Assembly (NCBI GenBank): GCA_024742475.1
Contig: JANSYI010000005.1
Span: forward strand, 124,001 to 188,000
Length of the DNA stretch: 64,000 nt
Direction of reading: 5' to 3'
From: a bacterium
GTDB lineage: Bacteria; Myxococcota_A; Polyangia; Nannocystales; Nannocystaceae
Below are positions 1-8,911 of this stretch, piece after piece. Position numbers and translations under genes: made by a program. Within the stretch, counting starts at the first letter, position 1. Each line of letters begins with the position of its first letter. The notes beneath the pieces are model-generated. The model did not search any database, had not been told where the DNA came from, and saw only the letters and a list, made by a program, of their open reading frames with translations.

Positions 1-93
1 GAGTCCATCGTCCGAGCATGGGTCCGCACACCCACCGAGCCCGGTTGCTACGAGTCCGCTGGTCAGTACCCAGCGCATTGCATTCTTGTTCAT
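1..93 (-). CDS. Lipoprotein, N-terminal fragment (runs off the window)
   Basis: Thirty-one codons are visible, starting at the ATG at 93 and leaving the window at base 1. The peptide begins MNKNAMRW, followed by a short hydrophobic stretch and a lipobox (L-G-G-C, Cys22), then an Asp/Cys-containing segment. This is a type II signal peptide for a membrane-anchored lipoprotein. A purine-rich GAGAGGGG lies just upstream of the start. It follows the OmpA-family gene on the same strand with a 17-base gap, so the two may be co-transcribed. Function cannot be told from this fragment. Confidence 0.7.
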   Translation of the reverse strand, partial: MNKNAMRWVLTSGLVATGLGGCADPCSDDGL

Positions 94-110
94 GTCAGTC
101 CCCTCTCAAC

Positions 111-1559
111 CTACTTGAGCAATTTGAACTCGATCCGGCGGTTCTTCGCACGCCCTTTTTTCGTCTTGTTGCTCTCGCGGGGTTCGAGTTCGCCCGCGCC
201 GCGCGTTTCGATGCGGCTCGCATCGATGCCCTTGTCCACCATGTACTGCTTGACCGATTTCGCGCGTTCGGCCGACAGGTTCATGTTGTAGTCGTCGTTG
301 CCTACATCGTCGGTGTGGCCGCTGATCTCGATCCGGGTCTTCGGGAACTCCTTGAGCACCTCGATCGCCTTGTCGAGTTTGGCGCGCGACTTCTTCTTGA
401 TCGTCGCCTTCGCAGTGTCGAAGTAGATGCCCTCGATGACGCCCGTGAACTGTTTGACCTTCTCAGGGACCTTGTCCGGGCAACCATCGTCGTCTTCGTA
501 CTGGTTGACCGTCTCGGGCTCGTTGACGCACTTGTCGTCGGGGTCGAGGATGCCGTCTCCGTCGGTGTCGGGAATCGGGCAGCCGTCGTACTCGGGCACG
601 CCCGGCACATCCACACACTTGTCGTCGGGATCGAGGATGCCGTCTCCGTCGGTGTCGGGCGTCGGGCAGCCGTCGAACTCGGGCACACCGGGCACATCCA
701 CACACTTGTCGTCGGGGTCGAGGATGCCGTCTCCGTCCGTGTCGGGGATGGGGCAACCTTCGTACTCGGGCACGCCCGGCACGTCGATGCACTTGTCGTC
801 GGCGTCCAAGATGCCGTCGTCATCGCGGTCGAGGTCGATCTCGGGCTGCGGCTCGGCCTTCTTGCGGTTGAGCGCGAGGCCGAATCCGAGCAGCACTTCG
901 GGCGAGTGCACGACGCCCTGACCGAGCCCGCGCCGGGCGGTCATCGTGTCACGCACATCCAGGCGCATCATGAAGCGCCGGGTGAAGAAGAACTTCACGC
1001 CACCGCCGAAGTGGAAGCCGAGGTCGATGTCGTTGCCAACCGCGTCCGCGTCACTTGCGACCGCGAGTCCGGAGGCACCCGCCACGGCAAACGGAGTGAC
1101 GCTCCAGCGCGCGATCTGGGCCACCAAGTGCCCGCGCGCGACCCACATGTTCACCGGGTTGCCGGCGTCGGTCTCCGTGGGGAGCCAAGATCCCTCTGCC
1201 TCGAGGCCGAGGAAGCGCAGCGGGTAGTAGCCGATGCGACCGCCGACTTCGGGGGCCAGCGACGCCAGTGGCTTGAACCCCTGGTCGGGTAGCGCGTCGT
1301 TGGGTTCGAACAGCTCGAGCCGCGGGTGCGGGAACATGACGCCGCCATAGACGCCCAGCTCGACCATGTTCCGCTCGGGCGCCCAACGCCGGATCCACGG
1401 GGTGTCCTTGCGCTTGTTGGGATCGTTGGCCTTGGCATCTGCGTCGCCCGAGACCCCCTCTGTGCCGAGCGAGACGCTCCCCGAGGCGTCCGCGTCGCCC
1501 TCGGGGGCGGCGTTGTTGAGTGCAAGCGCGAGTAGAACGGTATGGCTGGCAGATAGCAT
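111..1559 (-). CDS. OmpA-family outer-membrane protein with thrombospondin type 3 repeats
   Basis: 482 residues. An N-terminal hydrophobic segment (MLSASHTVLLALALN) looks like a secretion signal. Residues about 60-230 resemble an eight-stranded outer-membrane barrel, with alternating aromatic/Gly segments such as GYYPLRFLGLEAEG. A run of Asp-rich calcium-binding TSP3 repeats (DTDGDGILDPDDKC) follows at about 245-360. The C-terminal 110 residues form an OmpA-like peptidoglycan-binding domain: IYFDTAKATIKKKS, then ISGHTDDVG and LSAERAKSVKQYMV, ending in AKNRRIEFKL. Such proteins tether the outer membrane to peptidoglycan. The mature N-terminus is rich in Asp/Ala and the signal cleavage site is not obvious. 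The barrel assignment is inference from pattern; the OmpA domain is clear. Confidence 0.92.
   Translation of the reverse strand: MLSASHTVLLALALNNAAPEGDADASGSVSLGTEGVSGDADAKANDPNKRKDTPWIRRWAPERNMVELGVYGGVMFPHPRLELFEPNDALPDQGFKPLASLAPEVGGRIGYYPLRFLGLEAEGSWLPTETDAGNPVNMWVARGHLVAQIARWSVTPFAVAGASGLAVASDADAVGNDIDLGFHFGGGVKFFFTRRFMMRLDVRDTMTARRGLGQGVVHSPEVLLGFGLALNRKKAEPQPEIDLDRDDDGILDADDKCIDVPGVPEYEGCPIPDTDGDGILDPDDKCVDVPGVPEFDGCPTPDTDGDGILDPDDKCVDVPGVPEYDGCPIPDTDGDGILDPDDKCVNEPETVNQYEDDDGCPDKVPEKVKQFTGVIEGIYFDTAKATIKKKSRAKLDKAIEVLKEFPKTRIEISGHTDDVGNDDYNMNLSAERAKSVKQYMVDKGIDASRIETRGAGELEPRESNKTKKGRAKNRRIEFKLLK
478..835 (-). repeat. Four in-frame 87-base TSP3 repeat units
   Basis: A roughly 29-codon unit is repeated four times inside the OmpA-family gene, each encoding an Asp-rich DxDxDG calcium-binding loop followed by two Cys. 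The two central units are nearly identical at nucleotide level, which suggests recent duplication or gene conversion. Confidence 0.85.
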
Positions 1560-1689
1560 GACTGGAGCCCTCGACGGTCAAGGATGACAGGACGCAATCG
1601 CGTGCCGAAATAATCGGCGCGGCGTTCCCCGGGTTATCAACGGCGCCGCCGCGTGCAAGCCTGCCGCGACGAAGACTTCGATGCTGCGA

Positions 1690-2787
1690 TCACCGTGCGA
1701 GACTGCGCAGCTCGCTCAGCAAGCGGGCGCCAACGGGCGTTGGCTCGGCGTTTTCGAGGGTTTGCAGGCCTTCACGGTTGCCGCGCACGATCTGCTCGAA
1801 GCGGCGTTCGAAGCCCGGCTCCTCACATGCGGGATGCCCACGCCCACGCAATGCGCGATACAGCGCCTCGACAGCCATGAACGCGTGTACCGCCAACAAG
1901 ACGCCGTGCAGGGGCCGCGGGTCGGGCCGGACCGGCGATGCGAACAGCGGCTCGAACGCGTTGTGCAGGACGGTGTCGAGCTCGAAGAGCGCGTTGAGCT
2001 TGTTGTGGGAGAACTCGTGCACGACCGCCTCGGCCATCGTCATGCCCTGCGGGTGCAGGCTGAGATAGGCGGTGCCCAGGTTCTCGCGAAACGAGGCGGA
2101 GAGATGTGCGTGCGCGTCGTAGCCCACGGGCACGACCTGCCGAAGCGCGAGGCGGATCTCGTCCCGCAGCGCGGGCAACCCCTGCTCGATGACCTCCAGC
2201 GCGGCACGGAGGCTGGCGGCCCACGCATCCTCCGACCGGCCGCCCAGAGACGTGCGGTTGCCATCCTTGTCCGGATGCGCCTCCTGAAGCGCTAGCGGGC
2301 TGTCATCGGCGCGACAGAGGAACAGGTCCGCGTCGACCGCAACGAAGAGCGAGCCCTCGTCGTCGCGGTGCTCGCAGGCGCCGTCTCGAACGCGCCCGCG
2401 CGCACGCCACGACGTGAACGCGGGCCCTGTCGGGGCCGGGCCCGTCCAGACCTCGGCGAGCTCGTGGGCGAGCGCGGCTTGCAGTGACCGGCACACGGCC
2501 ACGCGGTCGATGTCGGTGCGGGAAGGGTCCCGCAAGCAGCGGATACGGGTGCCGATGCCGGGCTGTCGAAGTGCACTGAACAACGCGCCGGGCTTCGACT
2601 TCGCGAGGCTGGCGACGGCCGCCCGCGTCCCGGACCAATCGCCGCACTGCGCAGGAGGCCGGAGGGACAGCACGTCGAGCAGGCATCGCTTGAGCGCACG
2701 CGACCACACCTCACGCAGGGTGCTCGACCCAGGCCTGGGCACGGTCAGATCCTCGAGCGCGAGCCCTTCGGCGTCGGGCCACTTCAT
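1690..2787 (-). CDS. HEXXH-motif protein, putative RiPP-type peptide hydroxylase
   Basis: 365 residues from the ATG at 2787, which overlaps the TGA of the upstream radical SAM gene (ATGA), so translation is coupled. The diagnostic segment is VVHEFSHNKLNALFELD (HEFSH at about 257-261), followed by PVRPDPRPLHGVLLAVHAF. This matches the 'HEXXH motif-containing putative peptide modification protein' family, some members of which act as 2-oxoglutarate/Fe peptide beta-hydroxylases rather than proteases. The N-terminal 200 residues are mixed helical with scattered Cys. No signal peptide is seen, so it should be cytosolic. Pairing with a radical SAM enzyme supports a role in peptide modification. No precursor peptide gene was found beside it. 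A longer upstream reading exists, but it runs through the partner gene and was not used. Confidence 0.75.
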   Translation of the reverse strand: MKWPDAEGLALEDLTVPRPGSSTLREVWSRALKRCLLDVLSLRPPAQCGDWSGTRAAVASLAKSKPGALFSALRQPGIGTRIRCLRDPSRTDIDRVAVCRSLQAALAHELAEVWTGPAPTGPAFTSWRARGRVRDGACEHRDDEGSLFVAVDADLFLCRADDSPLALQEAHPDKDGNRTSLGGRSEDAWAASLRAALEVIEQGLPALRDEIRLALRQVVPVGYDAHAHLSASFRENLGTAYLSLHPQGMTMAEAVVHEFSHNKLNALFELDTVLHNAFEPLFASPVRPDPRPLHGVLLAVHAFMAVEALYRALRGRGHPACEEPGFERRFEQIVRGNREGLQTLENAEPTPVGARLLSELRSLAR

Positions 2788-4532
2788 GCGTCGGTCACCG
2801 GCTGCAACGCGCCGAACCCAAACGCTCGCACGTGGTTGACGTGCACGCCCTCGCACGCCCGTTCGTGCGCGCACGCCTTGCAGCGCAGCGACTTCACCCG
2901 ATAGTCGGCCTGCACGTAGCGTCGCGCATAGCGAAAGATCTCCAGCTCGCCCTCGGGCGTCATCATCGCGGTGTCGAGGGTCTTGGGCGTGGCGCGAGCA
3001 CGGGACCCCGCGATGCATCGGGGCACGCCATCGACCGGCACGTCGAGCCCGAACGACTCGAAGAACGCGCCCAGCTCCACGTCCTGCGTCGCGGCGGTCG
3101 TGAGTCGGTCGTGCGACGGCTGAACGATGGCGAGGCGCGCAGGGGCCTCACAGAGCGACTTCAGCCACTCGGCGGTCGTCGTGGAGAGCGTCACGGCCAC
3201 CTCGAAGTCGGCATCGACAGCCAGCATCGCCTGGGCGTGTTCGACCGTGCGTACGACGACGCGCTCGACGGGTCGGCCCAACAGTGAACCGGTCACCCCC
3301 GCAGGGTCATCGAGCTCGAGCTCGAGCGCCTTGGCGTCGAGCCCCTCGAGCATGGCCTTTGCGGCGTCGACGTCGGCGGCCACGACCCACACGCGCTCCG
3401 CTTGCGCCACGTGGTCGGCGATCGGCCGATAGCGAACGGGCGCACCTCCCCCCAGCACCGTCAACCGCCGACGCGCCTCCACGTTGCCAGCTTGGGCCTC
3501 TTGGGCGACCTGGTTGCGCTGCTCGGCGCGCTTCTTCGTAGCGGGGTCTCCACCGTAGACGGGCGCGACGGCCAGCTCGGCGCCGGGCTCGAGGCGAACG
3601 CGCTCGAAGCTCTGTGACGCCGTCGTTTCACGCACCTCGTCGAGCCGATCGCACAGCGGCTCGAGGTAGCAGTGCCGACAGCGGTCGGGCTCGCGGCAGT
3701 CGAGCGGGATCCCGCGCTCCAGCAGCTGCGCGAACTCTTCTTTTCGCCCGCGCACCTCGTCGCCGAGCTTGTACGGATCTTGAATGAGCGATTCGTAGCC
3801 TTCGAGGTGGGGCACCGGGAAGCGGTTGAGCCAGATGTGGATGTCGGGGCGCTTGGAGTACTCGAACGCTTCGAGCAGGTAGGGTCGCATCTCTTCGAGG
3901 TCGTAGAAGAGCGTCTCCTTGCCCTCGGTGTAGGCGCGACCGAAGGGGATCACGTGCAGGAGGTCGTACTCCTTGACGCCCATGCCGACGAACTTCGCCA
4001 GGATGTCGGGCAGCGCCTTGACGTTGCCTCGGTTGACGCAGACGTCGATGTTGATGATCGGCCGCCCATCGGCCAGCGCGTTCTTCAGGCCCTCGACCTC
4101 CTGCTCGAAGGCGCCTTTCGTTCCGACGAGCGCGTCGTGAATGCGCGCGTTGGGCCCGTGAATCGAAAACGTGATCTCCGAGAGCCCGGCGTCGAGGCAA
4201 CGCTTCAGGAACTCGGGGTAGGCGAACATGCGTCCGTTGGTGACGGTCTGCACCTTGCGATAGCCCGCCAGCACCCCCAGCTTGACGAACTTGACGAAGT
4301 CCGGGTGGATCGTCGGTTCGCCGCCCGAGAGGATCAGGCGCTGGGCCCCCTTGCGGCGGCCATCGAGGATCTGCGCGCGGACCTCCTCGCGATCGCGGTT
4401 CGTACCGTCGTGCGTGTGCGCGTCGAGGCAGAAGATGCACCGATCGTTGCAGTCGTAGGTGAGTCGCACCCAGTTCCGCTTCTCGTGAGCGGCCTCTTCG
4501 TGCTCCACGACCTTGGCGTCGGCCAGCATCAC
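2784..4532 (-). CDS. Radical SAM enzyme with auxiliary cluster motifs (peptide modification)
   Basis: 582 residues. The radical SAM triad CNDRCIFC (C28, C32, C35) is followed by the SAM-binding motif LSGGEPTIHPDF. Two further Cys clusters are seen: C-x5-C-x2-C-x5-C (CREPDRCRHCYLEPLC) at about 290-310, and CKACAHERACEG near the C-terminus, which resemble SPASM/twitch auxiliary Fe-S sites. The middle region (about 330-540) lacks a recognisable domain. The gene is coupled to the HEXXH gene by a 4-base overlap. The same tail signature, CxxCxxxxxC-x-G, recurs in the radical SAM proteins at 25.8-30 kb and 33.6-35 kb. Likely acts on a peptide or protein substrate. The substrate is unknown, and MoaA-like alternatives are less likely given the partner gene. 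Confidence 0.85.
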   Translation of the reverse strand: MMLADAKVVEHEEAAHEKRNWVRLTYDCNDRCIFCLDAHTHDGTNRDREEVRAQILDGRRKGAQRLILSGGEPTIHPDFVKFVKLGVLAGYRKVQTVTNGRMFAYPEFLKRCLDAGLSEITFSIHGPNARIHDALVGTKGAFEQEVEGLKNALADGRPIINIDVCVNRGNVKALPDILAKFVGMGVKEYDLLHVIPFGRAYTEGKETLFYDLEEMRPYLLEAFEYSKRPDIHIWLNRFPVPHLEGYESLIQDPYKLGDEVRGRKEEFAQLLERGIPLDCREPDRCRHCYLEPLCDRLDEVRETTASQSFERVRLEPGAELAVAPVYGGDPATKKRAEQRNQVAQEAQAGNVEARRRLTVLGGGAPVRYRPIADHVAQAERVWVVAADVDAAKAMLEGLDAKALELELDDPAGVTGSLLGRPVERVVVRTVEHAQAMLAVDADFEVAVTLSTTTAEWLKSLCEAPARLAIVQPSHDRLTTAATQDVELGAFFESFGLDVPVDGVPRCIAGSRARATPKTLDTAMMTPEGELEIFRYARRYVQADYRVKSLRCKACAHERACEGVHVNHVRAFGFGALQPVTDA

Positions 4533-4648
4533 CGCTCCAGGATAGCCGTTCTGTGCGCGCGCGGTCAGCCCGACTGCGTTCGGCGGTCACGGCACCGCCT
4601 GGGCGATGGGTGTGACGGATTGGCGGTCGCCTCTCACTACCGCCAGCG

Positions 4649-6217
4649 ATGAAGCGCCAACGCGTCCCAGCGTCTGCGAGACACGCCCTGCTCGCCGTCC
4701 TCGCCCTCGCAGGCTGTCACGACAGCGCGGAAGACGGCGCCGCGGCCCCGGGCGCCCCCCTCGACATCGCGGCGCTCGACGAGCCGCCCGAGCAGCGGTG
4801 GATCGACGCGGCGGCCGACTACGCGCTCGGCGGGGTGGAGATCGTCGACCCCTACGGCGCGCTCGACGGCAAGGACCTGGCCATCGACCCGCTGGAGACC
4901 TCGGGCCTCGGCGACATGGGCCACGCGCTCGCGGCCTGGTCGATGGAGCCCTCCGGAGAACTCGACGCCCCGATCTACGTCCGCTTTCCCCTGCCCGAGC
5001 CCGCAGAGCCCGGCGAGACGCTCGAGCTGTGGACCGAAGACGACGAGGGCTGGTGGGGTCAGTCGATCGGCGTGGTCACGGGCGACGGTCGCCACCTCGC
5101 CACGACCATGCTGCACTTCTCGAAGCAGGCGGTCACGGGGCGAGACGTCGCGCGTGCAGGGTTCGTGTCCGGCCAGTACTGCAACGGCGAGACCGCCGAT
5201 GCGCCGCCGCTGGCGCTGTGTGTGCCGACTCCAGGTCCCACCGAGTCCGGCGTGGTCGGAGCGATCGCGCCAGCCGCCGAGCGGCCAACCCACGCGACCA
5301 TGTTCGACCGCCTGGTCGACCTGGGGAGCCCCGAGCGACTCAGTGACCGCGTGGTGTTCAAGAACGAGGAGTCTCCGGGAGCGAGCACCGCATGCGACGG
5401 CACCTACGCCGGCAGACCCGGCTTCGAGAACGAAGACTACTTCGGTGACCCGGCGCTGGTCGAGCCTCTCGTAGAGCTCGAACGGCTCGTTCGCCTGCGC
5501 AGCTGCGGCTCGCTGAAGCTTCTGGTCACCGAGACGTTCGACACGATGGACGAGCACACCGACGCCTCGCTGCACTACGAAGGCCGAGCCGTCGACCTGT
5601 CGCTGATCGGCGCCAACCCGTCGACGGGCGCGGTCGACTGCCAGGCGCGGCGCTACACGTTTGGGCTCGGTCGCCTCGCCCAGCTCGCGGTCGAGGCGGG
5701 CTTCGGCCACGTCGAATACGAGGCGTTCGCGAGCAAGAAGCTCGGGCTCGACAAGACGGCCAACCGAAGCTCCCACCACGTGCACGCGAGCGTCGCCAAG
5801 AAGGAAGAGGACCCGCTGGCGCCGAACACGTTCGAGGCGACGCTCCAGCTCGACGGCATGCCCATCGAGTTCTTCTCCACCGACATGGTCCGAGGCGAAC
5901 GCTCCGACGGCAGCCTCACGCTCTCCTCGCCCGACCACCTCGGCGAAGGATGGACCACGATCACGCTCGTGCTTCCCAACGCCGAGGCCAACGGCGTGTT
6001 CGACCTCGTCGAAATGGAGGCACCGACGATCGAGGTGCTCCACCAAGGAGAGACGCGCTACGCGACCAGCGGCACGCTCGTGTTCGACCAGGTCCTCCCG
6101 TTCGAAGACAAGAACCTGCTGACGGCCACAAGCGGCACGTTCACGGCCGCCCTCGGCCGCGACGATTCGCTGACCGGCCGGTTCACCGTGGACGACCTGG
6201 TCTTTTGGGATCTCTGA
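4649..6217 (+). CDS. Lipoprotein with a Hedgehog-type N-terminal signalling domain
   Basis: 522 residues with a lipobox (LALAGC, Cys23), so it is secreted and lipid-anchored. Residues about 212-382 match the animal Hedgehog signalling fold, a Zn/Ca relative of LAS-type DD-peptidases. FKNEESPGA (237-245) corresponds to FKDEENTGA of Sonic hedgehog, VTETFD (293-298) to VTEGWD, LHYEGRAVD (308-316) is identical, GRLAQLAVEAGF (341-352) parallels MLARLAVEAGF, and HVHASV (377-382) parallels HIHCSV. Predicted Zn ligands H309, D316 and H379, the catalytic-type E358, and putative Ca ligands E240, E241, E295 and D298 are all present. There is no Hint autoprocessing domain. Residues about 395-522 form a beta-rich C-terminal domain, and 24-200 is an unassigned beta-rich region. 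It stands alone between opposite-strand genes and the next barrel gene. Peptidoglycan hydrolysis or ligand binding are both possible. Confidence 0.85.
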   Translation: MKRQRVPASARHALLAVLALAGCHDSAEDGAAAPGAPLDIAALDEPPEQRWIDAAADYALGGVEIVDPYGALDGKDLAIDPLETSGLGDMGHALAAWSMEPSGELDAPIYVRFPLPEPAEPGETLELWTEDDEGWWGQSIGVVTGDGRHLATTMLHFSKQAVTGRDVARAGFVSGQYCNGETADAPPLALCVPTPGPTESGVVGAIAPAAERPTHATMFDRLVDLGSPERLSDRVVFKNEESPGASTACDGTYAGRPGFENEDYFGDPALVEPLVELERLVRLRSCGSLKLLVTETFDTMDEHTDASLHYEGRAVDLSLIGANPSTGAVDCQARRYTFGLGRLAQLAVEAGFGHVEYEAFASKKLGLDKTANRSSHHVHASVAKKEEDPLAPNTFEATLQLDGMPIEFFSTDMVRGERSDGSLTLSSPDHLGEGWTTITLVLPNAEANGVFDLVEMEAPTIEVLHQGETRYATSGTLVFDQVLPFEDKNLLTATSGTFTAALGRDDSLTGRFTVDDLVFWDL

Positions 6218-6287
6218 GAGGGCCTCGTGTTGCGTCCGCGCCGGGTCTGCTACAAGAGAGGGACGAGGCGAGCAGGAGGTTCCACAG

Positions 6288-7103
6288 ATGGCGGCTGCAA
6301 TTCTATTGGCGACACTGATCGGGCTGGGTGAGCCCGTGCCCGAGAGCCCCGGCGATCTCCAGTGGGAGGAGCTCGAGGCGCCCGAAGACGCCCCGGCGCC
6401 GACCGAGGCCACGCCGTCCGAGGACGCGCCACCGCCACCGAGCGAGGATCCGCCCGCTCCTGGGAGCGAGCCCACGGCCGAGTCCGCGCCGCCTCCTGAG
6501 CCCGCGCCTGAGCCCGCGCCTGAGCCTGCCCCCGAGCCCGAGCTTCAGCCCGAGACCACCGTCGAGTTCACGCCCCCGCCCGAAGAAGAGCTCGCGATCC
6601 TGCAGCCGCCCACCGACGAGGTCGCGCCTCGGAAGAAGCGCCCCTCCGTCTACGGTCGTCTCTGGGCGGGCCCGGTCATCGGCTTCGGCGCCAACTTGTT
6701 CGCGTTCGGAGCGTCGGCCACGTACTTCGTCATTCCGCACATCGGCTTCGGCGCAGATCTGGTCAACGTGTTCCGCTGGGGGCCCGACAACAACTTCTAC
6801 GAGTTCCAGCTCACCCCGTCGGCCACCTTCCTCATGCTGCCGCGTCGCCGCTTCTCGCCCTATGCCTGGGCGGGCTTCGGCCTCGACACGTTCTCGCAGG
6901 GTCTGGGCACCTACGGGCGATGGGTCACCGGAGGCGGCTTCATCATGCTGCTCGGCCCACGGGTCGTCCTTCGCCTCGGCGTCGAGTTCGATGGTCGCGT
7001 GCCCGAGCGCAAGTGGAACCAAACCTTCACCTGTGGCCCCCTCCGGGGCAACTGCACGGTCGGCATCTCCCCGGTGATCGGGCTCTCGATTCCGTTCGGA
7101 TGA
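6288..7103 (+). CDS. Pro/Glu-rich outer-membrane barrel protein
   Basis: 271 residues. A short hydrophobic start (MAAAILLATLIGLG) is a probable signal peptide. A long low-complexity Pro/Glu/Ala linker with PEPA repeats runs from about 30 to 105. The C-terminal 150 residues show Gly/aromatic alternating strands (YGRLWAGPVIGFGANLF, FYEFQLTPSATFLML, YAWAGFGLDTF) ending in a hydrophobic strand with terminal Phe-Gly. This resembles a small OmpA-like or OMP_b-brl beta barrel. The linker could span periplasm or peptidoglycan. No named family was recognised. Confidence 0.65.
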   Translation: MAAAILLATLIGLGEPVPESPGDLQWEELEAPEDAPAPTEATPSEDAPPPPSEDPPAPGSEPTAESAPPPEPAPEPAPEPAPEPELQPETTVEFTPPPEEELAILQPPTDEVAPRKKRPSVYGRLWAGPVIGFGANLFAFGASATYFVIPHIGFGADLVNVFRWGPDNNFYEFQLTPSATFLMLPRRRFSPYAWAGFGLDTFSQGLGTYGRWVTGGGFIMLLGPRVVLRLGVEFDGRVPERKWNQTFTCGPLRGNCTVGISPVIGLSIPFG

Positions 7104-7195
7104 GACACAGGGTCGCGCCGGAATAGATCCGCGCCCTCGTGGTCAGGAAAACTGCGTTCGGTGCTACCTTCTCGCGGCGCCGACAGCCGCGCTTC

Positions 7196-8911
7196 ATGCC
7201 TCCAGCCGAGCACACCGAACCCCTCCTCATGCTGGCCGTCGTGCTGTTGGCCGGCACCTTGTTTGGACTCGCCGCGAAGCGCCTGCGGCTCCCGTCGGTG
7301 ACGGGTCAGATCTTGGCCGGTGTGTTCTTGAGCGTCGCCGGCTTCGAGCTGTTCGGGCACCACGCCGAGCACGCCCTGGCTCCGATCACCGAGTTCGCGC
7401 TTGGGCTGATGGCGGTCAGCGTGGGTGCCCACCTCAACTTCAGGCGGCTGCGCAACGCGTTCCGCCGGCTCGTGCTGCTGCTGGCGCTCGAGTCTCTGTT
7501 CGTCGTCGTGGCCGTCACGCTCGCGCTGTCGGCCTTCCCCGCCATCGACCCGAGCATCGCGCTCATCCTCGGGTGCATCGCGATCTCGACCGCCCCGGCC
7601 ACCATCGTCGCGCTCGTCAGAGAGGCCCGCGCCAAGGGCGTGTTCGTCAAGACGATGGTCGCGGCGGTCGCACTGAACAACATGGCGTGCATCTTCGGCT
7701 TCGAGCTCAGCCGACGCTTGGCCGCGCAGACGCTGCAGTACGGTACGCCGCACATCAGCGAAGTCCTCGTGGGCGCGTCGTCACAGCTGCTCGAAGCCGC
7801 GCTCACCGGAGGGCTCGGCGCAATCGCGATGATCGCGGTCGCGAAGGCGGTGCGACGCCCCGAGGTGCTGACCACCGCCGGCCTCATCGCGCTGCTGCTC
7901 ACCGTCGGCATCGCGCAGCACTACGGCTACTCCGCGCTGCTGTCGTGCCTCTTCCTCGGGCTGTTTCAGGCGAACTTCACCCGGGGCCGCGAGCACATCG
8001 TCGATCGTCTCTTCCGCGACTTCGAGCCGTCGATCCTCGCCGTCTTCTTCACCCTCGCGGGCATGGAGCTCTCGCTCGAACACGCATCGGTGGCTGGCGC
8101 ATTGGCGATGACGTTCTTCGCCGCGCGCGCGTTCGGCAAGGTTGGCGCCGGCTACCTCGCGATGCGCCTAGCCGGCGCCACGGCCCGCGTCCGTCAGAAC
8201 ATGGGCTTCGCGTTGATCCCCCAAGCGGGGGTCGCCGTGGGCCTGGTCGTGTTGATCAACGCCGACGCCACCTTGCACGAGCTCGCCCCCGAGGCTGTCG
8301 ACCTGTTCTCGCCGATCATCCTCACCGCCGTGGTCGCCAACGAGGTCGTCGGTCCCATCCTCACCCGCTTCGCCCTCAGTCGTTCCGGCGAGGTCGGCCA
8401 GGATCGTGGGCGGCTGCTCGACTTCATCCACGAAGAGAACATTCAAGTCGGGCTCGAAGCCGAGACGCCTCGAGAAGCGATCGAACAGCTCGTCGACCTC
8501 TTGATTCGCTCGCACCACCTCGACCCCAAGCTGCACGCCCCCCTGCTCGAGTCCGTCCTCGAGCGCGAACGCCAAGACTCGACCTGCGTCGGCGGCGGCG
8601 TCGCCATCCCCCACGGACGCCTGCCCGAGGGCATGAGCACCGTCGGCGTCATGGGCATCAACCGCAAGGGCCTGCACTTCGACACCCCCGACGGCCGGCC
8701 CGTGCACTGCGTCATCCTGCTGTTCTCCAGCCCCGACGAGCCGGAGCGCCACCTGCAGCTGCTGTCCATGATCGCAGGCACCGTCGGCTCGGACCCCGCG
8801 ATTCAGGCTCAACTCTTCAACGCGAGAACCCCGGCCCACGCCTACGAGGTGCTGCACCACGAAGACGCGGCCGAGTTCAACGTGTTCATCGAAGAGCTCG
8901 AGGGGCTCTAG
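7196..8911 (+). CDS. CPA2-family cation/proton antiporter fused to a PTS EIIA domain
   Basis: About 571 residues from the ATG at 7196; an in-frame GTG at 7139 would add 19 residues. Some twelve hydrophobic helices (about 10-400) carry the Na+/H+ exchanger pattern, e.g. LRLPSVTGQILAGVFL and a late ALIPQAGVAVGLVVLI. The last 150 residues resemble a type-2 phosphotransferase EIIA domain, with the phospho-acceptor His in GGGVAIPHGRL and the helix ERHLQLLSMIAGTV. Such fusions are known in bacterial antiporters, where the EIIA module is thought to regulate transport. The 3' end overlaps the stop of the convergent next gene. Confidence 0.88.
   Translation: MPPAEHTEPLLMLAVVLLAGTLFGLAAKRLRLPSVTGQILAGVFLSVAGFELFGHHAEHALAPITEFALGLMAVSVGAHLNFRRLRNAFRRLVLLLALESLFVVVAVTLALSAFPAIDPSIALILGCIAISTAPATIVALVREARAKGVFVKTMVAAVALNNMACIFGFELSRRLAAQTLQYGTPHISEVLVGASSQLLEAALTGGLGAIAMIAVAKAVRRPEVLTTAGLIALLLTVGIAQHYGYSALLSCLFLGLFQANFTRGREHIVDRLFRDFEPSILAVFFTLAGMELSLEHASVAGALAMTFFAARAFGKVGAGYLAMRLAGATARVRQNMGFALIPQAGVAVGLVVLINADATLHELAPEAVDLFSPIILTAVVANEVVGPILTRFALSRSGEVGQDRGRLLDFIHEENIQVGLEAETPREAIEQLVDLLIRSHHLDPKLHAPLLESVLERERQDSTCVGGGVAIPHGRLPEGMSTVGVMGINRKGLHFDTPDGRPVHCVILLFSSPDEPERHLQLLSMIAGTVGSDPAIQAQLFNARTPAHAYEVLHHEDAAEFNVFIEELEGL

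Noticed and set aside
478..835. Regular 87-base repeats as a CRISPR-like array
   Set aside because: The repeats are in frame in an OmpA-family gene and encode calcium-binding TSP3 units; there are no unique spacers and no cas genes.
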